NCBI GenBank assembly: GCA_902537905.1
Contig: CACBDD010000006.1
Span: 1-36,409 of the forward strand
Origin: an uncultured Pelagibacteraceae bacterium
GTDB lineage: Bacteria > Pseudomonadota > Alphaproteobacteria > Pelagibacterales > Pelagibacteraceae
Direction of reading: 5' to 3'
Length of the DNA stretch: 36,409 bases
Shown: piece by piece, positions 21,880-31,566 of the stretch
Layout of the letters: each line of letters starts with the position of its first letter
Numbering within the stretch: position 1 is the stretch's first letter
Notes under the pieces: model-generated
What the model saw: the letters and a program-made list of their open reading frames with translations, nothing else
What the model was told of the DNA's origin: nothing
The model's database searches: none
Position numbers and translations under genes: made by a program

Positions 21880-22296
21880 CTACCTTTGTTTAAGAGGCTC
21901 AGAGATTAGCGCAACCTTTGTAAAACCAGATCCAGACAATAAACCCATTATCTCTAAAACCCTACCATAGTTAATAGTTTTATCACCTCTCACGTAAATT
22001 CTTGTGTCAGTTCTATTTTTTGAAACAGCTAAAACTTTAGCGATTATATTATCATACTCAACTTTTGACTCTTGGATAAAAATTTCACCTTTTGCATTGA
22101 TAGAAAGTGTTAAAGGCTCTGTTTCCTCAGGCAAAGAATCTGCAGAACTCTCAGGTAGATCAACTTGAACACCAACTGTTAAAAGGGGTGCTGTGACCAT
22201 GAATATAATCAATAGTACTAACATCACATCTACAAAAGGAGTGACGTTAATCTCACTCATTGGTTCGTTTGATGAGCGGTTTAATTTAAAAGCCAT
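21880..22296 (-). CDS. tolR: TolR/ExbD-family protein
   Basis: SEINVTPFVDVMLVLLIIFMVTAPLLTVGVQVDLP. Confidence 0.95.
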   Translation of the reverse strand: MAFKLNRSSNEPMSEINVTPFVDVMLVLLIIFMVTAPLLTVGVQVDLPESSADSLPEETEPLTLSINAKGEIFIQESKVEYDNIIAKVLAVSKNRTDTRIYVRGDKTINYGRVLEIMGLLSGSGFTKVALISEPLKQR

Positions 22297-22297
22297 T

Positions 22298-22978
22298 TTA
22301 AATTATTGTTAAAAATCTTTTTGAAAAATTTTCTAATTTTTCTGAATATTTTTTTGCGTCTGTGTTAAATTTATTATAAGCAACTACAGCAGGAATTGCT
22401 GCTAATAGTCCTAATGCAGTTGCAAATAATGCTTCTGCTATACCAGGTGCAACTATTGCAAGACTAGTGTTTCTTGAAATTGCAATTGACTGAAAAGAAT
22501 TCATAATGCCCCAAACTGTTCCAAACAATCCAATAAATGGTGCAGTTGAACCAACAGTTGCTAAAAATGTAAACCCCTTTTCAATTTTTGACATTTCTTT
22601 TTCTATTCCTCCCTCAAGGAATGCTGACATTCTCTCACTCAAATTTGTCTTAGATTTTTTCTTTAATAAGTTTTCCATGGCATTTTGGAATACCAAAGAC
22701 ATTGGATCTTCTAAATTACTTGGTAAACCATTATAAAAATTCTCAGCAGATTTAGAATTCCAAAATTTTTCCTCGAATTCCTCAGAAGATTTATTTATTT
22801 TTTTAAAAAGTCGATATTTTTCTATAATCACTGCCCATGAATAAACTGAACAAAGTATTAGGCTGATCATTACTAATTTAACAATTATATCTGCTTTTAA
22901 AAATAAACTAAAAAGTGAAAAATCTGTATTTGTGCCTAGGTCAATTGCTTTTGCGGCTATATCTGCTTCCATGGTCAC
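22298..22978 (-). CDS. tolQ: TolQ/MotA/ExbB proton channel family protein
   Basis: FLATVGSTAPFIGLFGTVWGIMNSFQSIA...IAPGIAEALFATALGLLAAIPAVVAYN-type motif. Confidence 0.95.
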   Translation of the reverse strand: MTMEADIAAKAIDLGTNTDFSLFSLFLKADIIVKLVMISLILCSVYSWAVIIEKYRLFKKINKSSEEFEEKFWNSKSAENFYNGLPSNLEDPMSLVFQNAMENLLKKKSKTNLSERMSAFLEGGIEKEMSKIEKGFTFLATVGSTAPFIGLFGTVWGIMNSFQSIAISRNTSLAIVAPGIAEALFATALGLLAAIPAVVAYNKFNTDAKKYSEKLENFSKRFLTII

Positions 22979-23025
22979 TCATCACACTTAATTGTGTCAT
23001 GAATTTGACTATGTAGATTTAAAGA

Positions 23026-23520
23026 TTACTCATTTTTATATGTTTCATGAAAATAACTGGCTAAAAGAATTGCATCAGCTTTATTTGAGTCTTTTTTTTT
23101 AGATAAATTTGAAGAAAAATAAGGAAATATCTCAATAGCTCTTGTTCTGCTAGCATCTTTTTCAGAGTTAATTAAATTAAAATATTTTTTCCACTTTGCT
23201 GGTCTGACAAAATAAATTGGCAACTGCATTGCGCTACAAATACCTTTTAAAATTCCAAAAGATTGACCAAAATTAAACATGCTAGTTACCCCCTGGCCTG
23301 GCATAGCTGACACTTGTTCTATGACCACTTTAATATTTTTTTTTTCATATGTTTTTATTCTAAAAGAAATTTCATTAAATATTTGAGATCCATTAACTTG
23401 TTTTTTATTTTTTTTTCCTTCAGTCATTGTTGGCATCTCAAGCACATCTTTAATTATTCCATCTTCTAAAAAACATATAGATCCTGATATTCCTGGGTCA
23501 ATTCCGATTATTAACATCAA
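23026..23520 (-). CDS. RuvC-like Holliday junction resolvase (divergent, phage-type)
   Basis: IIGIDPGISGSICFLEDG (RNase H-fold first Asp), VVIEQVSAMPGQGVTSMFNFGQSFGILKG, C-terminal SNKADAILLASY. Located between yebC and tolQ. Confidence 0.82.
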   Translation of the reverse strand: MMLIIGIDPGISGSICFLEDGIIKDVLEMPTMTEGKKNKKQVNGSQIFNEISFRIKTYEKKNIKVVIEQVSAMPGQGVTSMFNFGQSFGILKGICSAMQLPIYFVRPAKWKKYFNLINSEKDASRTRAIEIFPYFSSNLSKKKDSNKADAILLASYFHETYKNE

Positions 23521-24242
23521 ATATTTCCTAAATTTACGTTTGAAAAAACGTTCTGAACATCATCGTCATCCTCCAGATTTTCTAAAAACTCAATCACACT
23601 TTCTTTTTGATCATTTTGAATATCAACGCTGTTAATTGGCACCCACTCAATCTCTGTGGAAATAAAATTTGCAATTGTATTTTCTAAATTTTTTTTAACA
23701 TTATATATTTCATTTGAAACACATTGAACTTCATGTAATTCCTGGTGAGAAATACATTCCTCTGCACCAGCTTCTATAGCCAATTCAAAAATTTTGTCTT
23801 CTGATATTTCATTTTTATCAATCTTTATTATCCCGAGTTGTTTAAAGTTATGAGATGCTGATCCTTGCGTACCTAGACTTCCACCAGATTTTTGAAAAAT
23901 GGTTCTCACATTGGAAGCTGTTCTATTTTTATTATCAGTTAAAGTTTCAACAATTACAGCAATTTTGTTTGGTCCAAATCCTTCATATCTCAAATTTTCA
24001 AAATTTGCGCCAGATGCAGCAGAAGATTTATCTATTGCTCTTTCAATATTATCTTTTGGCATATTTGCTGATCTAGCAGCCTGTACTGCTGATCTTAATC
24101 TTGGGTTCATTGCAGGATCTTTGTCTCCAAGCTTTGCAGCTACTGTAATTTCTTTAGATAACTTTGAGAAAATTTTTGAACGTTGCTTGTCGGCTTTTCC
24201 TTTTTTATGTTTAATACCTGCCCAATGAGAATGACCTGCCAT
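23517..24242 (-). CDS. yebC: YebC/PmpR-family protein
   Basis: MAGHSHWAGIKHKKGKADKQRSKIFSKLSKEITVAAKLGDKDPAMNPRLR; the ATG at 24242 fits the family better than the ORF-track start at 24275. Confidence 0.95.
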   Translation of the reverse strand: MAGHSHWAGIKHKKGKADKQRSKIFSKLSKEITVAAKLGDKDPAMNPRLRSAVQAARSANMPKDNIERAIDKSSAASGANFENLRYEGFGPNKIAVIVETLTDNKNRTASNVRTIFQKSGGSLGTQGSASHNFKQLGIIKIDKNEISEDKIFELAIEAGAEECISHQELHEVQCVSNEIYNVKKNLENTIANFISTEIEWVPINSVDIQNDQKESVIEFLENLEDDDDVQNVFSNVNLGNI

Positions 24243-24249
24243 ATCTAAA

Positions 24250-25053
24250 TTAAATATTTTTAAGTTTATCTCCAAATATATAACTATTAATATTTTTAGC
24301 TAAACCAGTATTTATATCACAATCAACAATAACACCAGACAAAGTCCCTTCACCAACTGCCGGAAAATGTTTGACCGAGTCTTTTTTTAGAAATCTATTT
24401 AATGAATTTTCTTTGTCCATTCCAATTACAGAATCGTAATCCCCACACATCCCAGCGTCTGTTTGGTATCCAGTACCATTCTTTAGTATTCTTGCATCAT
24501 TAGTTGGAATATGAGTGTGAGTTCCAACAACTAACGTTGCATGACCATCAAAAAAATGACCTATAGCATTTTTCTCACTAGTAATTTCACCGTGAAAATC
24601 AACTACCAATAAGTCGTAGTCATCTTTTAAATTGAATTCGCTTAAAAATTTTTTTGAAGTTTCAAAAACATCTTCACATTTTTTCATAAAAACATTGCCC
24701 ATAAGGTTTAGTACCCCGACTCTTATATTTTTATCAGTTTTGAAAATTTGAAAACCTCGACCAGGTGCAGGTTCAAAAAGATTTTTAGGACGTAACAATC
24801 TCTCTTCTTTTTCTATATACTTCATTATTTCTTTTTGATCCCAAACATGATTACCAGTTGTTATAACGTTCACACCACAGTTATAAAAATCTTTGCAGAT
24901 TTCTTCTGTCAAACCAAAACCTTGTTCTGCAGCATTTTCGCCATTAGCAATAACAAAATCTATTTTTTTTGATTTAATTTCACTAAGTAAGCTACTTGAA
25001 AGTTTGGAACACCCCGAAATACCAACAACATCTCCTAAAAATAAAATTCTCAA
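24250..25053 (-). CDS. YmdB-family metallophosphoesterase (TIGR00282-like)
   Basis: MRILFLGDVVGISG, IANGENAAEQGFGLTEE, TTGNHVWDQKEI, VVGTHTHIPTNDARIL. Confidence 0.9.
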   Translation of the reverse strand: MRILFLGDVVGISGCSKLSSSLLSEIKSKKIDFVIANGENAAEQGFGLTEEICKDFYNCGVNVITTGNHVWDQKEIMKYIEKEERLLRPKNLFEPAPGRGFQIFKTDKNIRVGVLNLMGNVFMKKCEDVFETSKKFLSEFNLKDDYDLLVVDFHGEITSEKNAIGHFFDGHATLVVGTHTHIPTNDARILKNGTGYQTDAGMCGDYDSVIGMDKENSLNRFLKKDSVKHFPAVGEGTLSGVIVDCDINTGLAKNINSYIFGDKLKNI

Positions 25054-25595
25054 AATATTAAACCTCTTTCAGTAATTATTAAATCAAGCTTCTTATCATA
25101 ATTATTAACTGGTACCTCTTTTAATTCTTGGAAAGAAAAAGCAAATCCTACCTTAAAGACCTTTTTTTTAATTTCAATTTTTTCAATATAACGATCATAA
25201 AAACCACCGCCATAACCTAATCGATTAAATTGCTTATCAAAAGCTAATAGTGGAACTAGTAATATATCTGGATAAACTTTCTTTTTAGATAATGGTTCAA
25301 TAATCCCGTATTTGTTTATCTTTAACGGATTATCTTTGGACCATTCATAAAAGTCCATTTGGTTGTTATTCTCAATAATTGGTAATGAGACAATTTTTTT
25401 ATTTTTACTAAATAAATTTAAAACTTCTAAATCATCTATCTCATGATTACATGGATAATATCCACCAACAATTTTTGTTTTAAGCTTATTATCCTTTAGA
25501 AAATTAATAAATTTTAAAGAATTGATTTTGAAATTTTCTTTAAAATTTTTTTTTCTAAGTGTTGTTATTTTTCTTCTTAATTTAGATTTATTCAC
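25050..25595 (-). CDS. ygfA: 5-formyltetrahydrofolate cyclo-ligase
   Basis: C-terminal LVPLLAFDKQFNRLGYGGGFYDRYIE motif; adjacent to zapA. Confidence 0.9.
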   Translation of the reverse strand: MNKSKLRRKITTLRKKNFKENFKINSLKFINFLKDNKLKTKIVGGYYPCNHEIDDLEVLNLFSKNKKIVSLPIIENNNQMDFYEWSKDNPLKINKYGIIEPLSKKKVYPDILLVPLLAFDKQFNRLGYGGGFYDRYIEKIEIKKKVFKVGFAFSFQELKEVPVNNYDKKLDLIITERGLIF

Positions 25596-25599
25596 AAAT

Positions 25600-26046
25600 T
25601 TATTGAGATAAATTTTCTTGTTTTGCTTTTTCTACAAAACTTGAAATTTTCTCTGCAGCACTATCAATTAGATCTTCATATTTTTTTTGATTAGTTTCAA
25701 TCTCGATTTTTAATTTCTCATGATTTAAATTTAACTCTTTTATTTCTTCTTCCTTTTTATTTTTATATTCATAAATTAGAGTTTTTAATTCTTTAAATTT
25801 ATTTGATAAATCTTTTAATTCTTGTTTCTTTTGGTCAACTTTTTTTTTTGTTTCGTAGTATTCATCCATTATTTTAACTGCTGTAATTAATAAGAGTTTA
25901 TTCTCTCCCAAATTGCCAAGATCGTTTTTTAAATGATTAAATTTTTGGTTTATTTGTATTAACAATTCTTCTAGATGTTCCTCTTGTCCGTCATCACAAG
26001 ACAATAAAAACTCTTTATTATTAAACTTAATACTTACATTTGCCAT
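25600..26046 (-). CDS. zapA: Cell division protein ZapA
   Basis: MANVSIKFNNKEFLLSCDDGQEEHLEELLIQINQKFNHL...NKLLLITAVKIMDEYYE ZapA-type N-terminal domain and coiled-coil tail; next to ygfA. Confidence 0.85.
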   Translation of the reverse strand: MANVSIKFNNKEFLLSCDDGQEEHLEELLIQINQKFNHLKNDLGNLGENKLLLITAVKIMDEYYETKKKVDQKKQELKDLSNKFKELKTLIYEYKNKKEEEIKELNLNHEKLKIEIETNQKKYEDLIDSAAEKISSFVEKAKQENLSQ

Positions 26047-26357
26047 TTGTCTATTTCTTCCAATAAAATATCTGTTTCTTGGTTTAATTCATCGATTTTC
26101 TCAGAAAACTCTATTTGTTTTCTTTCTTCAACCTTTTCTTTACTTCTAAACTCATCTAATTTTTTTGATAAAATTTCATTTTGATCTGATAGCTCTTTAT
26201 ATTTTTTTTCTAATTCATTTTTTTCAATCTCTAATTGATTTTTATGCAGGTTAAGATTTTCAATATTATTTCTCAAATCTGGATTGGTTAGATCTAAATT
26301 TTTTAATTCTTCTAAAGCTAGATTAAGTTTTTTTTCTTTTTCGTTTATAGAATTCAT
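26034..26357 (-). CDS. Small coiled-coil protein, possible ZauP-like partner of ZapA
   Basis: 107 aa highly charged predicted coiled coil overlapping the zapA start by 13 nt and divergent from tkt. Confidence 0.6.
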   Translation of the reverse strand: MNSINEKEKKLNLALEELKNLDLTNPDLRNNIENLNLHKNQLEIEKNELEKKYKELSDQNEILSKKLDEFRSKEKVEERKQIEFSEKIDELNQETDILLEEIDKWQM

Positions 26358-26410
26358 ATATATATACTTATATTATTAAATAGAATCTTCTTAGTCTAGT
26401 CAGGATAATT

Positions 26411-28369
26411 TTGAGTAAAATACATAACGATTTAGCAAATTGTATCAGATTTTTATCTATTGATGCAGTTCAAAAAGCTAATTCTGGTCACCCTGGGATG
26501 CCAATGGGTATGGCAGACGTTGCAACAGTACTTTTTAGGTATTTTTTAAAATTCAATCCACAAAATCCAAATTGGATAAATAGAGATAGATTTGTTTTAT
26601 CAGCTGGGCATGGTTCAATGCTTCTTTATTCTTTGTTGTATTTGACTGGTTATAAAAGTATTTCGTTAAATTCGATTAAAAAGTTTAGACAACTAAACTC
26701 TATTTGCGCAGGTCATCCAGAGTATCATACAAAAACTGGAATTGAGACAACCACTGGTCCACTTGGACAAGGAATAGCTAACGCAGTTGGATTTGCACTA
26801 GCTGAGGAAGTGCTTAAAAAAAAAATAGGTAAAAATCTAATTAATCACAAAACTTATGTTATAGCTGGCGATGGTTGCTTGATGGAAGGCATTAGTCACG
26901 AAGCGATGAGTTTAGCTGGTCACTTAAAATTAAAAAATTTAGTAATGCTTTTCGATAATAATAATATTTCAATAGATGGTCCAACAAGTCTTGCTGTATC
27001 AGATAATTTTAAAAAAAGATTTCAAAGCTATGGATGGGATTACATATTAGTTGACGGCCACAATGAAAATCAAATTTATAAAGCTTTAAAAAGGGTTCAA
27101 AATGCAAAAAAACCAACTGTAATTTCTTGTAAAACAAAAATTGGATATGGTTCCCCAAATAAGTCTGGCAAATCGTCTTCACATGGTAGTCCTTTAGGAT
27201 TAGATGAAATCAAATTAGTAAGAAAAGCACTCAAATGGAAATATAAAGCCTTTGAAATTCCAAAAAATTTATTAAATGAATGGAGAGCTATAGGAAGCAA
27301 GGGTCAGTTAATTGAAAAAAAATGGAACAAGTTAATTAAAAAACATAGTAAAAAATTTAGTCTAATCAAAAAAAATAACTTTAAAAATGCTTTAAATTCA
27401 GAAAAGAAATTTGCAATCAAAGAACCTAAAACCTTGGCAACAAGAAAGTGTTCTGAGTTAACTTTACATGCATTAACCAATTCAAATAATAATCTCATTG
27501 GTGGTTCTGCAGATTTAGCTGGATCCAACAACACCAAAACAAAAAAACATAAAATTATTACACCAGGAAATTTTGATGGAAATTATATTCATTATGGTGT
27601 CAGAGAGCACGCGATGAGCGGGGTAATGAATGGAATCGCACTCCATAGTAATTTTATTCCTTATGGTGGAACTTTTTTAATATTTTCTGATTACTGTAAA
27701 CCTTCAATAAGATTATCAGCTCTAATGCAACAAAGAGTCATTTATGTAATGACACATGATTCTATTGGCTTAGGTGAAGATGGGCCAACACATCAACCAA
27801 TTGAGCAATTATCTGGTTTAAGATCAATTCCAAACCTAAATGTTTTTAGACCAGCAGACAGAATTGAAACAATTGAATGCTGGGAGCATGCATTAAAAAC
27901 TCCAAAGACTCCAAGTGTTTTGTCTCTAACAAGACAAAATTTAGACCCGATTAGAAAAAAATATTCCTCAAATAATAAATGTTCACTTGGTGCTTATGAA
28001 GTTCTCAGAACTAATAAAAAAATTAAACTAACAATTTTAGCAAGTGGTTCAGAAGTAAATCTTGCGATCGAGGCAAGTCATAAACTTGCCAAAGATAAAA
28101 TTTATTCTAAAGTTATTTCAGTACCTTGCATGGAGCTTTTTGATAAACAAAGTAAATCATATATAAATAAAATACTAAATGAAACCAAAAATAAAATCTC
28201 TATAGAAGCTGGTTCAAGTGATTGTTGGAAAAAGTATGTTGGAGAAAATGGGAAAAATTTTGGAATTAATGAATTTGGTAAAAGTGCACCATTTAAAGAA
28301 ATATATAAATTTTTTGGGCTTACAAAAGAAAATATAACTAGCAAATCAAAAAAATTCATTAATAATTAA
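26411..28369 (+). CDS. tkt: Transketolase (TTG start)
   Basis: SIDAVQKANSGHPGMPMGMADVATVLF; GDGCLMEGISHEA; THDSIGLGEDGPTHQPIEQL. AGGA precedes TTG at 26411. Confidence 0.96.
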   Translation: MSKIHNDLANCIRFLSIDAVQKANSGHPGMPMGMADVATVLFRYFLKFNPQNPNWINRDRFVLSAGHGSMLLYSLLYLTGYKSISLNSIKKFRQLNSICAGHPEYHTKTGIETTTGPLGQGIANAVGFALAEEVLKKKIGKNLINHKTYVIAGDGCLMEGISHEAMSLAGHLKLKNLVMLFDNNNISIDGPTSLAVSDNFKKRFQSYGWDYILVDGHNENQIYKALKRVQNAKKPTVISCKTKIGYGSPNKSGKSSSHGSPLGLDEIKLVRKALKWKYKAFEIPKNLLNEWRAIGSKGQLIEKKWNKLIKKHSKKFSLIKKNNFKNALNSEKKFAIKEPKTLATRKCSELTLHALTNSNNNLIGGSADLAGSNNTKTKKHKIITPGNFDGNYIHYGVREHAMSGVMNGIALHSNFIPYGGTFLIFSDYCKPSIRLSALMQQRVIYVMTHDSIGLGEDGPTHQPIEQLSGLRSIPNLNVFRPADRIETIECWEHALKTPKTPSVLSLTRQNLDPIRKKYSSNNKCSLGAYEVLRTNKKIKLTILASGSEVNLAIEASHKLAKDKIYSKVISVPCMELFDKQSKSYINKILNETKNKISIEAGSSDCWKKYVGENGKNFGINEFGKSAPFKEIYKFFGLTKENITSKSKKFINN

Positions 28370-28371
28370 TT

Positions 28372-29379
28372 ATGACGATTAAAGTTGGAATAAATGGAAT
28401 GGGTAGAATTGGTCGAATGATAATCAGATCAATAATAGAAAACGAAAACGAAAACATAAAAATTCAACACATAAATAATAGATCAAGTTCTGAGGCTACG
28501 TGTACATTGATAAAATATGATTCAATACATGGTAAATTTAATGCTAATTTAGATTTTGATGTAAATCACCTAATAATAAATAATAAAAAAATTACATTTT
28601 CTCAGGAAACTAATATTGAAAATATAGACTGGAAAAAATTTGATGTTGATTATGTTTTTGAATGTACGGGAAAATTTAATTCTAAAGAAAAACTTTTAGC
28701 TCACATTCAGAATGGAGCAAAAAAAGTAATTGTATCTGCACCGTGTAAAAACGCAGATAAAACAATTGTATTTGGTGTAAACGAAAAAGATATAACAAGT
28801 GAAGACCAAATAATCTCGGCTGCATCTTGCACCACAAACTGTTTAGCTCCAGTTGTAAATACGCTAAATGAAAATTTTGAAATTGAAAAAGGATTTGTGA
28901 CTACTATTCACGCATTTACTAGTGATCAAAGAATTTTAGATAATTCTCATAAAGACCCAAGAAGAGCAAGAGCAGCTAGTCAATCAATTGTACCAACATC
29001 TACTGGTGCCTCAAAAGCAATTGGTGAAATTATTCCTAGCTTGAAAGGAAAGTTAGGGGGAGTTGCAATGAGAGTACCTATCCCAAATGTTTCACTTGTA
29101 GAATTAGTTTTCTGCACAAAAAAAAATATCAACAAAGAAAATATAAATAAATCATTTGAATTAGCATCTAAAAATAATCTAAAAAATATATTAGAAATTA
29201 CTCATGAAAAGTTAGTATCAATTGATTTTAATCATAACCCTGCATCCGCTATTGTTGATGGATCACTTACTAATGTTGTTGGAGACAATATGGGTAAAAT
29301 TTCAGCCTGGTATGATAATGAATGGGGTTTTTCAAATCGTATGTGTGATATTGTAGAATTTATTAATCAAAATTCTTAA
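28372..29379 (+). CDS. gap: Type I glyceraldehyde-3-phosphate dehydrogenase
   Basis: VGINGMGRIGRMIIRS; SAASCTTNCLAPV catalytic Cys; WYDNEWGFSNRM. Confidence 0.96.
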   Translation: MTIKVGINGMGRIGRMIIRSIIENENENIKIQHINNRSSSEATCTLIKYDSIHGKFNANLDFDVNHLIINNKKITFSQETNIENIDWKKFDVDYVFECTGKFNSKEKLLAHIQNGAKKVIVSAPCKNADKTIVFGVNEKDITSEDQIISAASCTTNCLAPVVNTLNENFEIEKGFVTTIHAFTSDQRILDNSHKDPRRARAASQSIVPTSTGASKAIGEIIPSLKGKLGGVAMRVPIPNVSLVELVFCTKKNINKENINKSFELASKNNLKNILEITHEKLVSIDFNHNPASAIVDGSLTNVVGDNMGKISAWYDNEWGFSNRMCDIVEFINQNS

Positions 29380-30554
29380 TGCAAAGCGTTGCTAAACTAA
29401 CAAACCTTCATGGTAAAAAAGTTATTTTAAGATTGGATTTAAATGTCCCGCTTAAGAATGGTGAAATAACTGACACAACAAGAATTGATAAAGTTCTTCC
29501 AACAATTGAATTTTTATTAAAGCAAAATTCAAAAATAATTATCTTATCTCACGTTGGTCGACCAAAAGGAAAAGTAATAAAAGATCTTTCATTGAAACCA
29601 ATTCAAGAAGATATAGAAAAAAAATTAAATGAAAAAATAAACCTTATTGAAAAAAATATTTATGAGATAAAAAAAGACATACTTGATAATTTTGATGAAA
29701 AAATTTTACTAATTGAAAATATTAGATTTTATATAGAAGAGGAAAAAAATGAAGCAAATTTTGCAAAACATTTAGCAAGTTTGGGTGATATTTATGTAAA
29801 TGATGCTTTTTCATGCTCACATAGAGCGCATGCATCTGTTTGTGAAATTTCAAAATTTTTACCATCTTTTTCAGGATTACAACTAGATTTAGAGATAACT
29901 GCATTAAAAAAAATTACATCTAATATAACTAAACCTGTTACTTGCATAATAGGAGGATCTAAAATTTCTACTAAAATCAATATTATAAAAAACTTAATTT
30001 CAAAATTTGATAACATAGTAATTGTGGGTGCAATGGCGAATAATTTAATTGAACACAATGGTTATAATATTGGAAAATCTATTAAGGAAGAAAACGTTAA
30101 TTCTATAGTTAATGAAATACTATCATATTCAAAAGAAAAAAATTGTAATATAATTTTTCCAGAAGATGTAGTGGTAGCCAATGATTTAAATGGTCAGCCT
30201 AAAATTAAAGAATTAAATCAAATTAAATTAGATGATATGATTTTGGATATAGGTCCAAAAACTGTTGAAAGAATATTTAATATTATTGATAACACAAATA
30301 CCATATTGTGGAACGGTCCTGCTGGATATTTTGAAAATCCCAATTTTGCAAATGGAAGCAATGAAATTGCAAAAAAAATAATTGAAAAAAATAAAGAAAA
30401 TAAAATTTACTCTGTCGTGGGTGGTGGGGACACCGTTTCATTAATTAATTCATTAAATGCTGTTAAAAATTTTAATTTTGTTTCAACCGCTGGTGGAGCA
30501 TTTTTGGAATATCTTGAAGGAAAGGAACTTCCTGGTATAAGCGCCTTAAATTAA
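29379..30554 (+). CDS. pgk: Phosphoglycerate kinase
   Basis: KKVILRLDLNVPLKNGEITDTTRI; SHVGRPKG; NDAFSCSHRAHAS; WNGPAGYFE; VVGGGDTVSLI. Start overlaps the gap stop (TAATG). Confidence 0.96.
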   Translation: MQSVAKLTNLHGKKVILRLDLNVPLKNGEITDTTRIDKVLPTIEFLLKQNSKIIILSHVGRPKGKVIKDLSLKPIQEDIEKKLNEKINLIEKNIYEIKKDILDNFDEKILLIENIRFYIEEEKNEANFAKHLASLGDIYVNDAFSCSHRAHASVCEISKFLPSFSGLQLDLEITALKKITSNITKPVTCIIGGSKISTKINIIKNLISKFDNIVIVGAMANNLIEHNGYNIGKSIKEENVNSIVNEILSYSKEKNCNIIFPEDVVVANDLNGQPKIKELNQIKLDDMILDIGPKTVERIFNIIDNTNTILWNGPAGYFENPNFANGSNEIAKKIIEKNKENKIYSVVGGGDTVSLINSLNAVKNFNFVSTAGGAFLEYLEGKELPGISALN

Positions 30555-30555
30555 A

Positions 30556-31566
30556 ATGTCAGAACTAAACAGAATAGCTCTTAAAATACTTTCAAATGGC
30601 AAAGGAATACTTGCAGCGGATGAAAGTAATGGAACTATGACAAAAAGGCTCGAAGCTGTTGAAATCCAATCAACACCAGATAAGAGACTTGCTTTTAGAG
30701 AAACTCTTTTTAATTCAGAATGCATGAAAGATTGCATCGGTGGTGTAATTTTATACGATGAGACGATAAACCAAATTTCAAATTCAGGTAAATCAATTCC
30801 TGAATTAATCTCTGCTAGTGGAGCAGTCCCAGGAATTAAAGTAGATACTGGTGCAAAAAACTTGGCAAATTCTCCAGAAGAAAAAATTACTGAGGGACTA
30901 GATGGGCTTCGAGAAAGATTAAAAAAATATCACGAGCTTGGTGCAAGATTTACAAAATGGAGAGGTGTTTATTCTATAAGTGATAACTATCCTAGCAAAC
31001 TTGCAATTCATTCTAATGCTCATGCCCTTGCAAGATATGCAGCATTAGTTCAAGAGTGTGAGATGGTTCCTATAGTTGAGCCAGAAGTTTTGATGGATGG
31101 TGATCATTCTGCAGATCAATGTTTAAAGAAAACATCAGAGGTTATAAAAAAATGCTTTGAAGAATTAATTCTACACAAAATTGACTTGTCAGGGATTATA
31201 TTAAAACCAAACATGATTTTAGCTGGAAGTAATTCAAAAAATAAGATTTCTAATGAAGAGGTTTCAAATAAAACACTTGAATGTCTTAAAAATTCAGTGC
31301 CGACAGAAGTTCCAGGGATTGCCTTCTTGTCGGGAGGTCAATCTGAAGTGGAGGCAACAGAAAATTTAAATTTAATAAGCAAAAACAATAGTACAAATTT
31401 TATAATGACCTATTCATATGGTAGAGCCTTGCAACAAAGTGCTCTTAAATTTTGGTCTAAAGATATCACTAAAATCGCAGAAACACAGGATGTGTTTAAT
31501 CATAGAGCAAGAATGTGTACTCTAGCTGCTCAAGGCAAATGGACAAGTGATCTTGAGAATAAATAA
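30556..31566 (+). CDS. Class I fructose-bisphosphate aldolase
   Basis: GKGILAADESNGTMTKRL; FTKWRGVYSI; VEPEVLMDGDHS; GIILKPNMILAG; FLSGGQSEVEAT. Confidence 0.95.
   Translation: MSELNRIALKILSNGKGILAADESNGTMTKRLEAVEIQSTPDKRLAFRETLFNSECMKDCIGGVILYDETINQISNSGKSIPELISASGAVPGIKVDTGAKNLANSPEEKITEGLDGLRERLKKYHELGARFTKWRGVYSISDNYPSKLAIHSNAHALARYAALVQECEMVPIVEPEVLMDGDHSADQCLKKTSEVIKKCFEELILHKIDLSGIILKPNMILAGSNSKNKISNEEVSNKTLECLKNSVPTEVPGIAFLSGGQSEVEATENLNLISKNNSTNFIMTYSYGRALQQSALKFWSKDITKIAETQDVFNHRARMCTLAAQGKWTSDLENK

Noticed and set aside
22983-23000. Imperfect ACAC...GTGT dyad upstream of tolQ
   Set aside because: Four-base arms only; too weak to claim an operator site.
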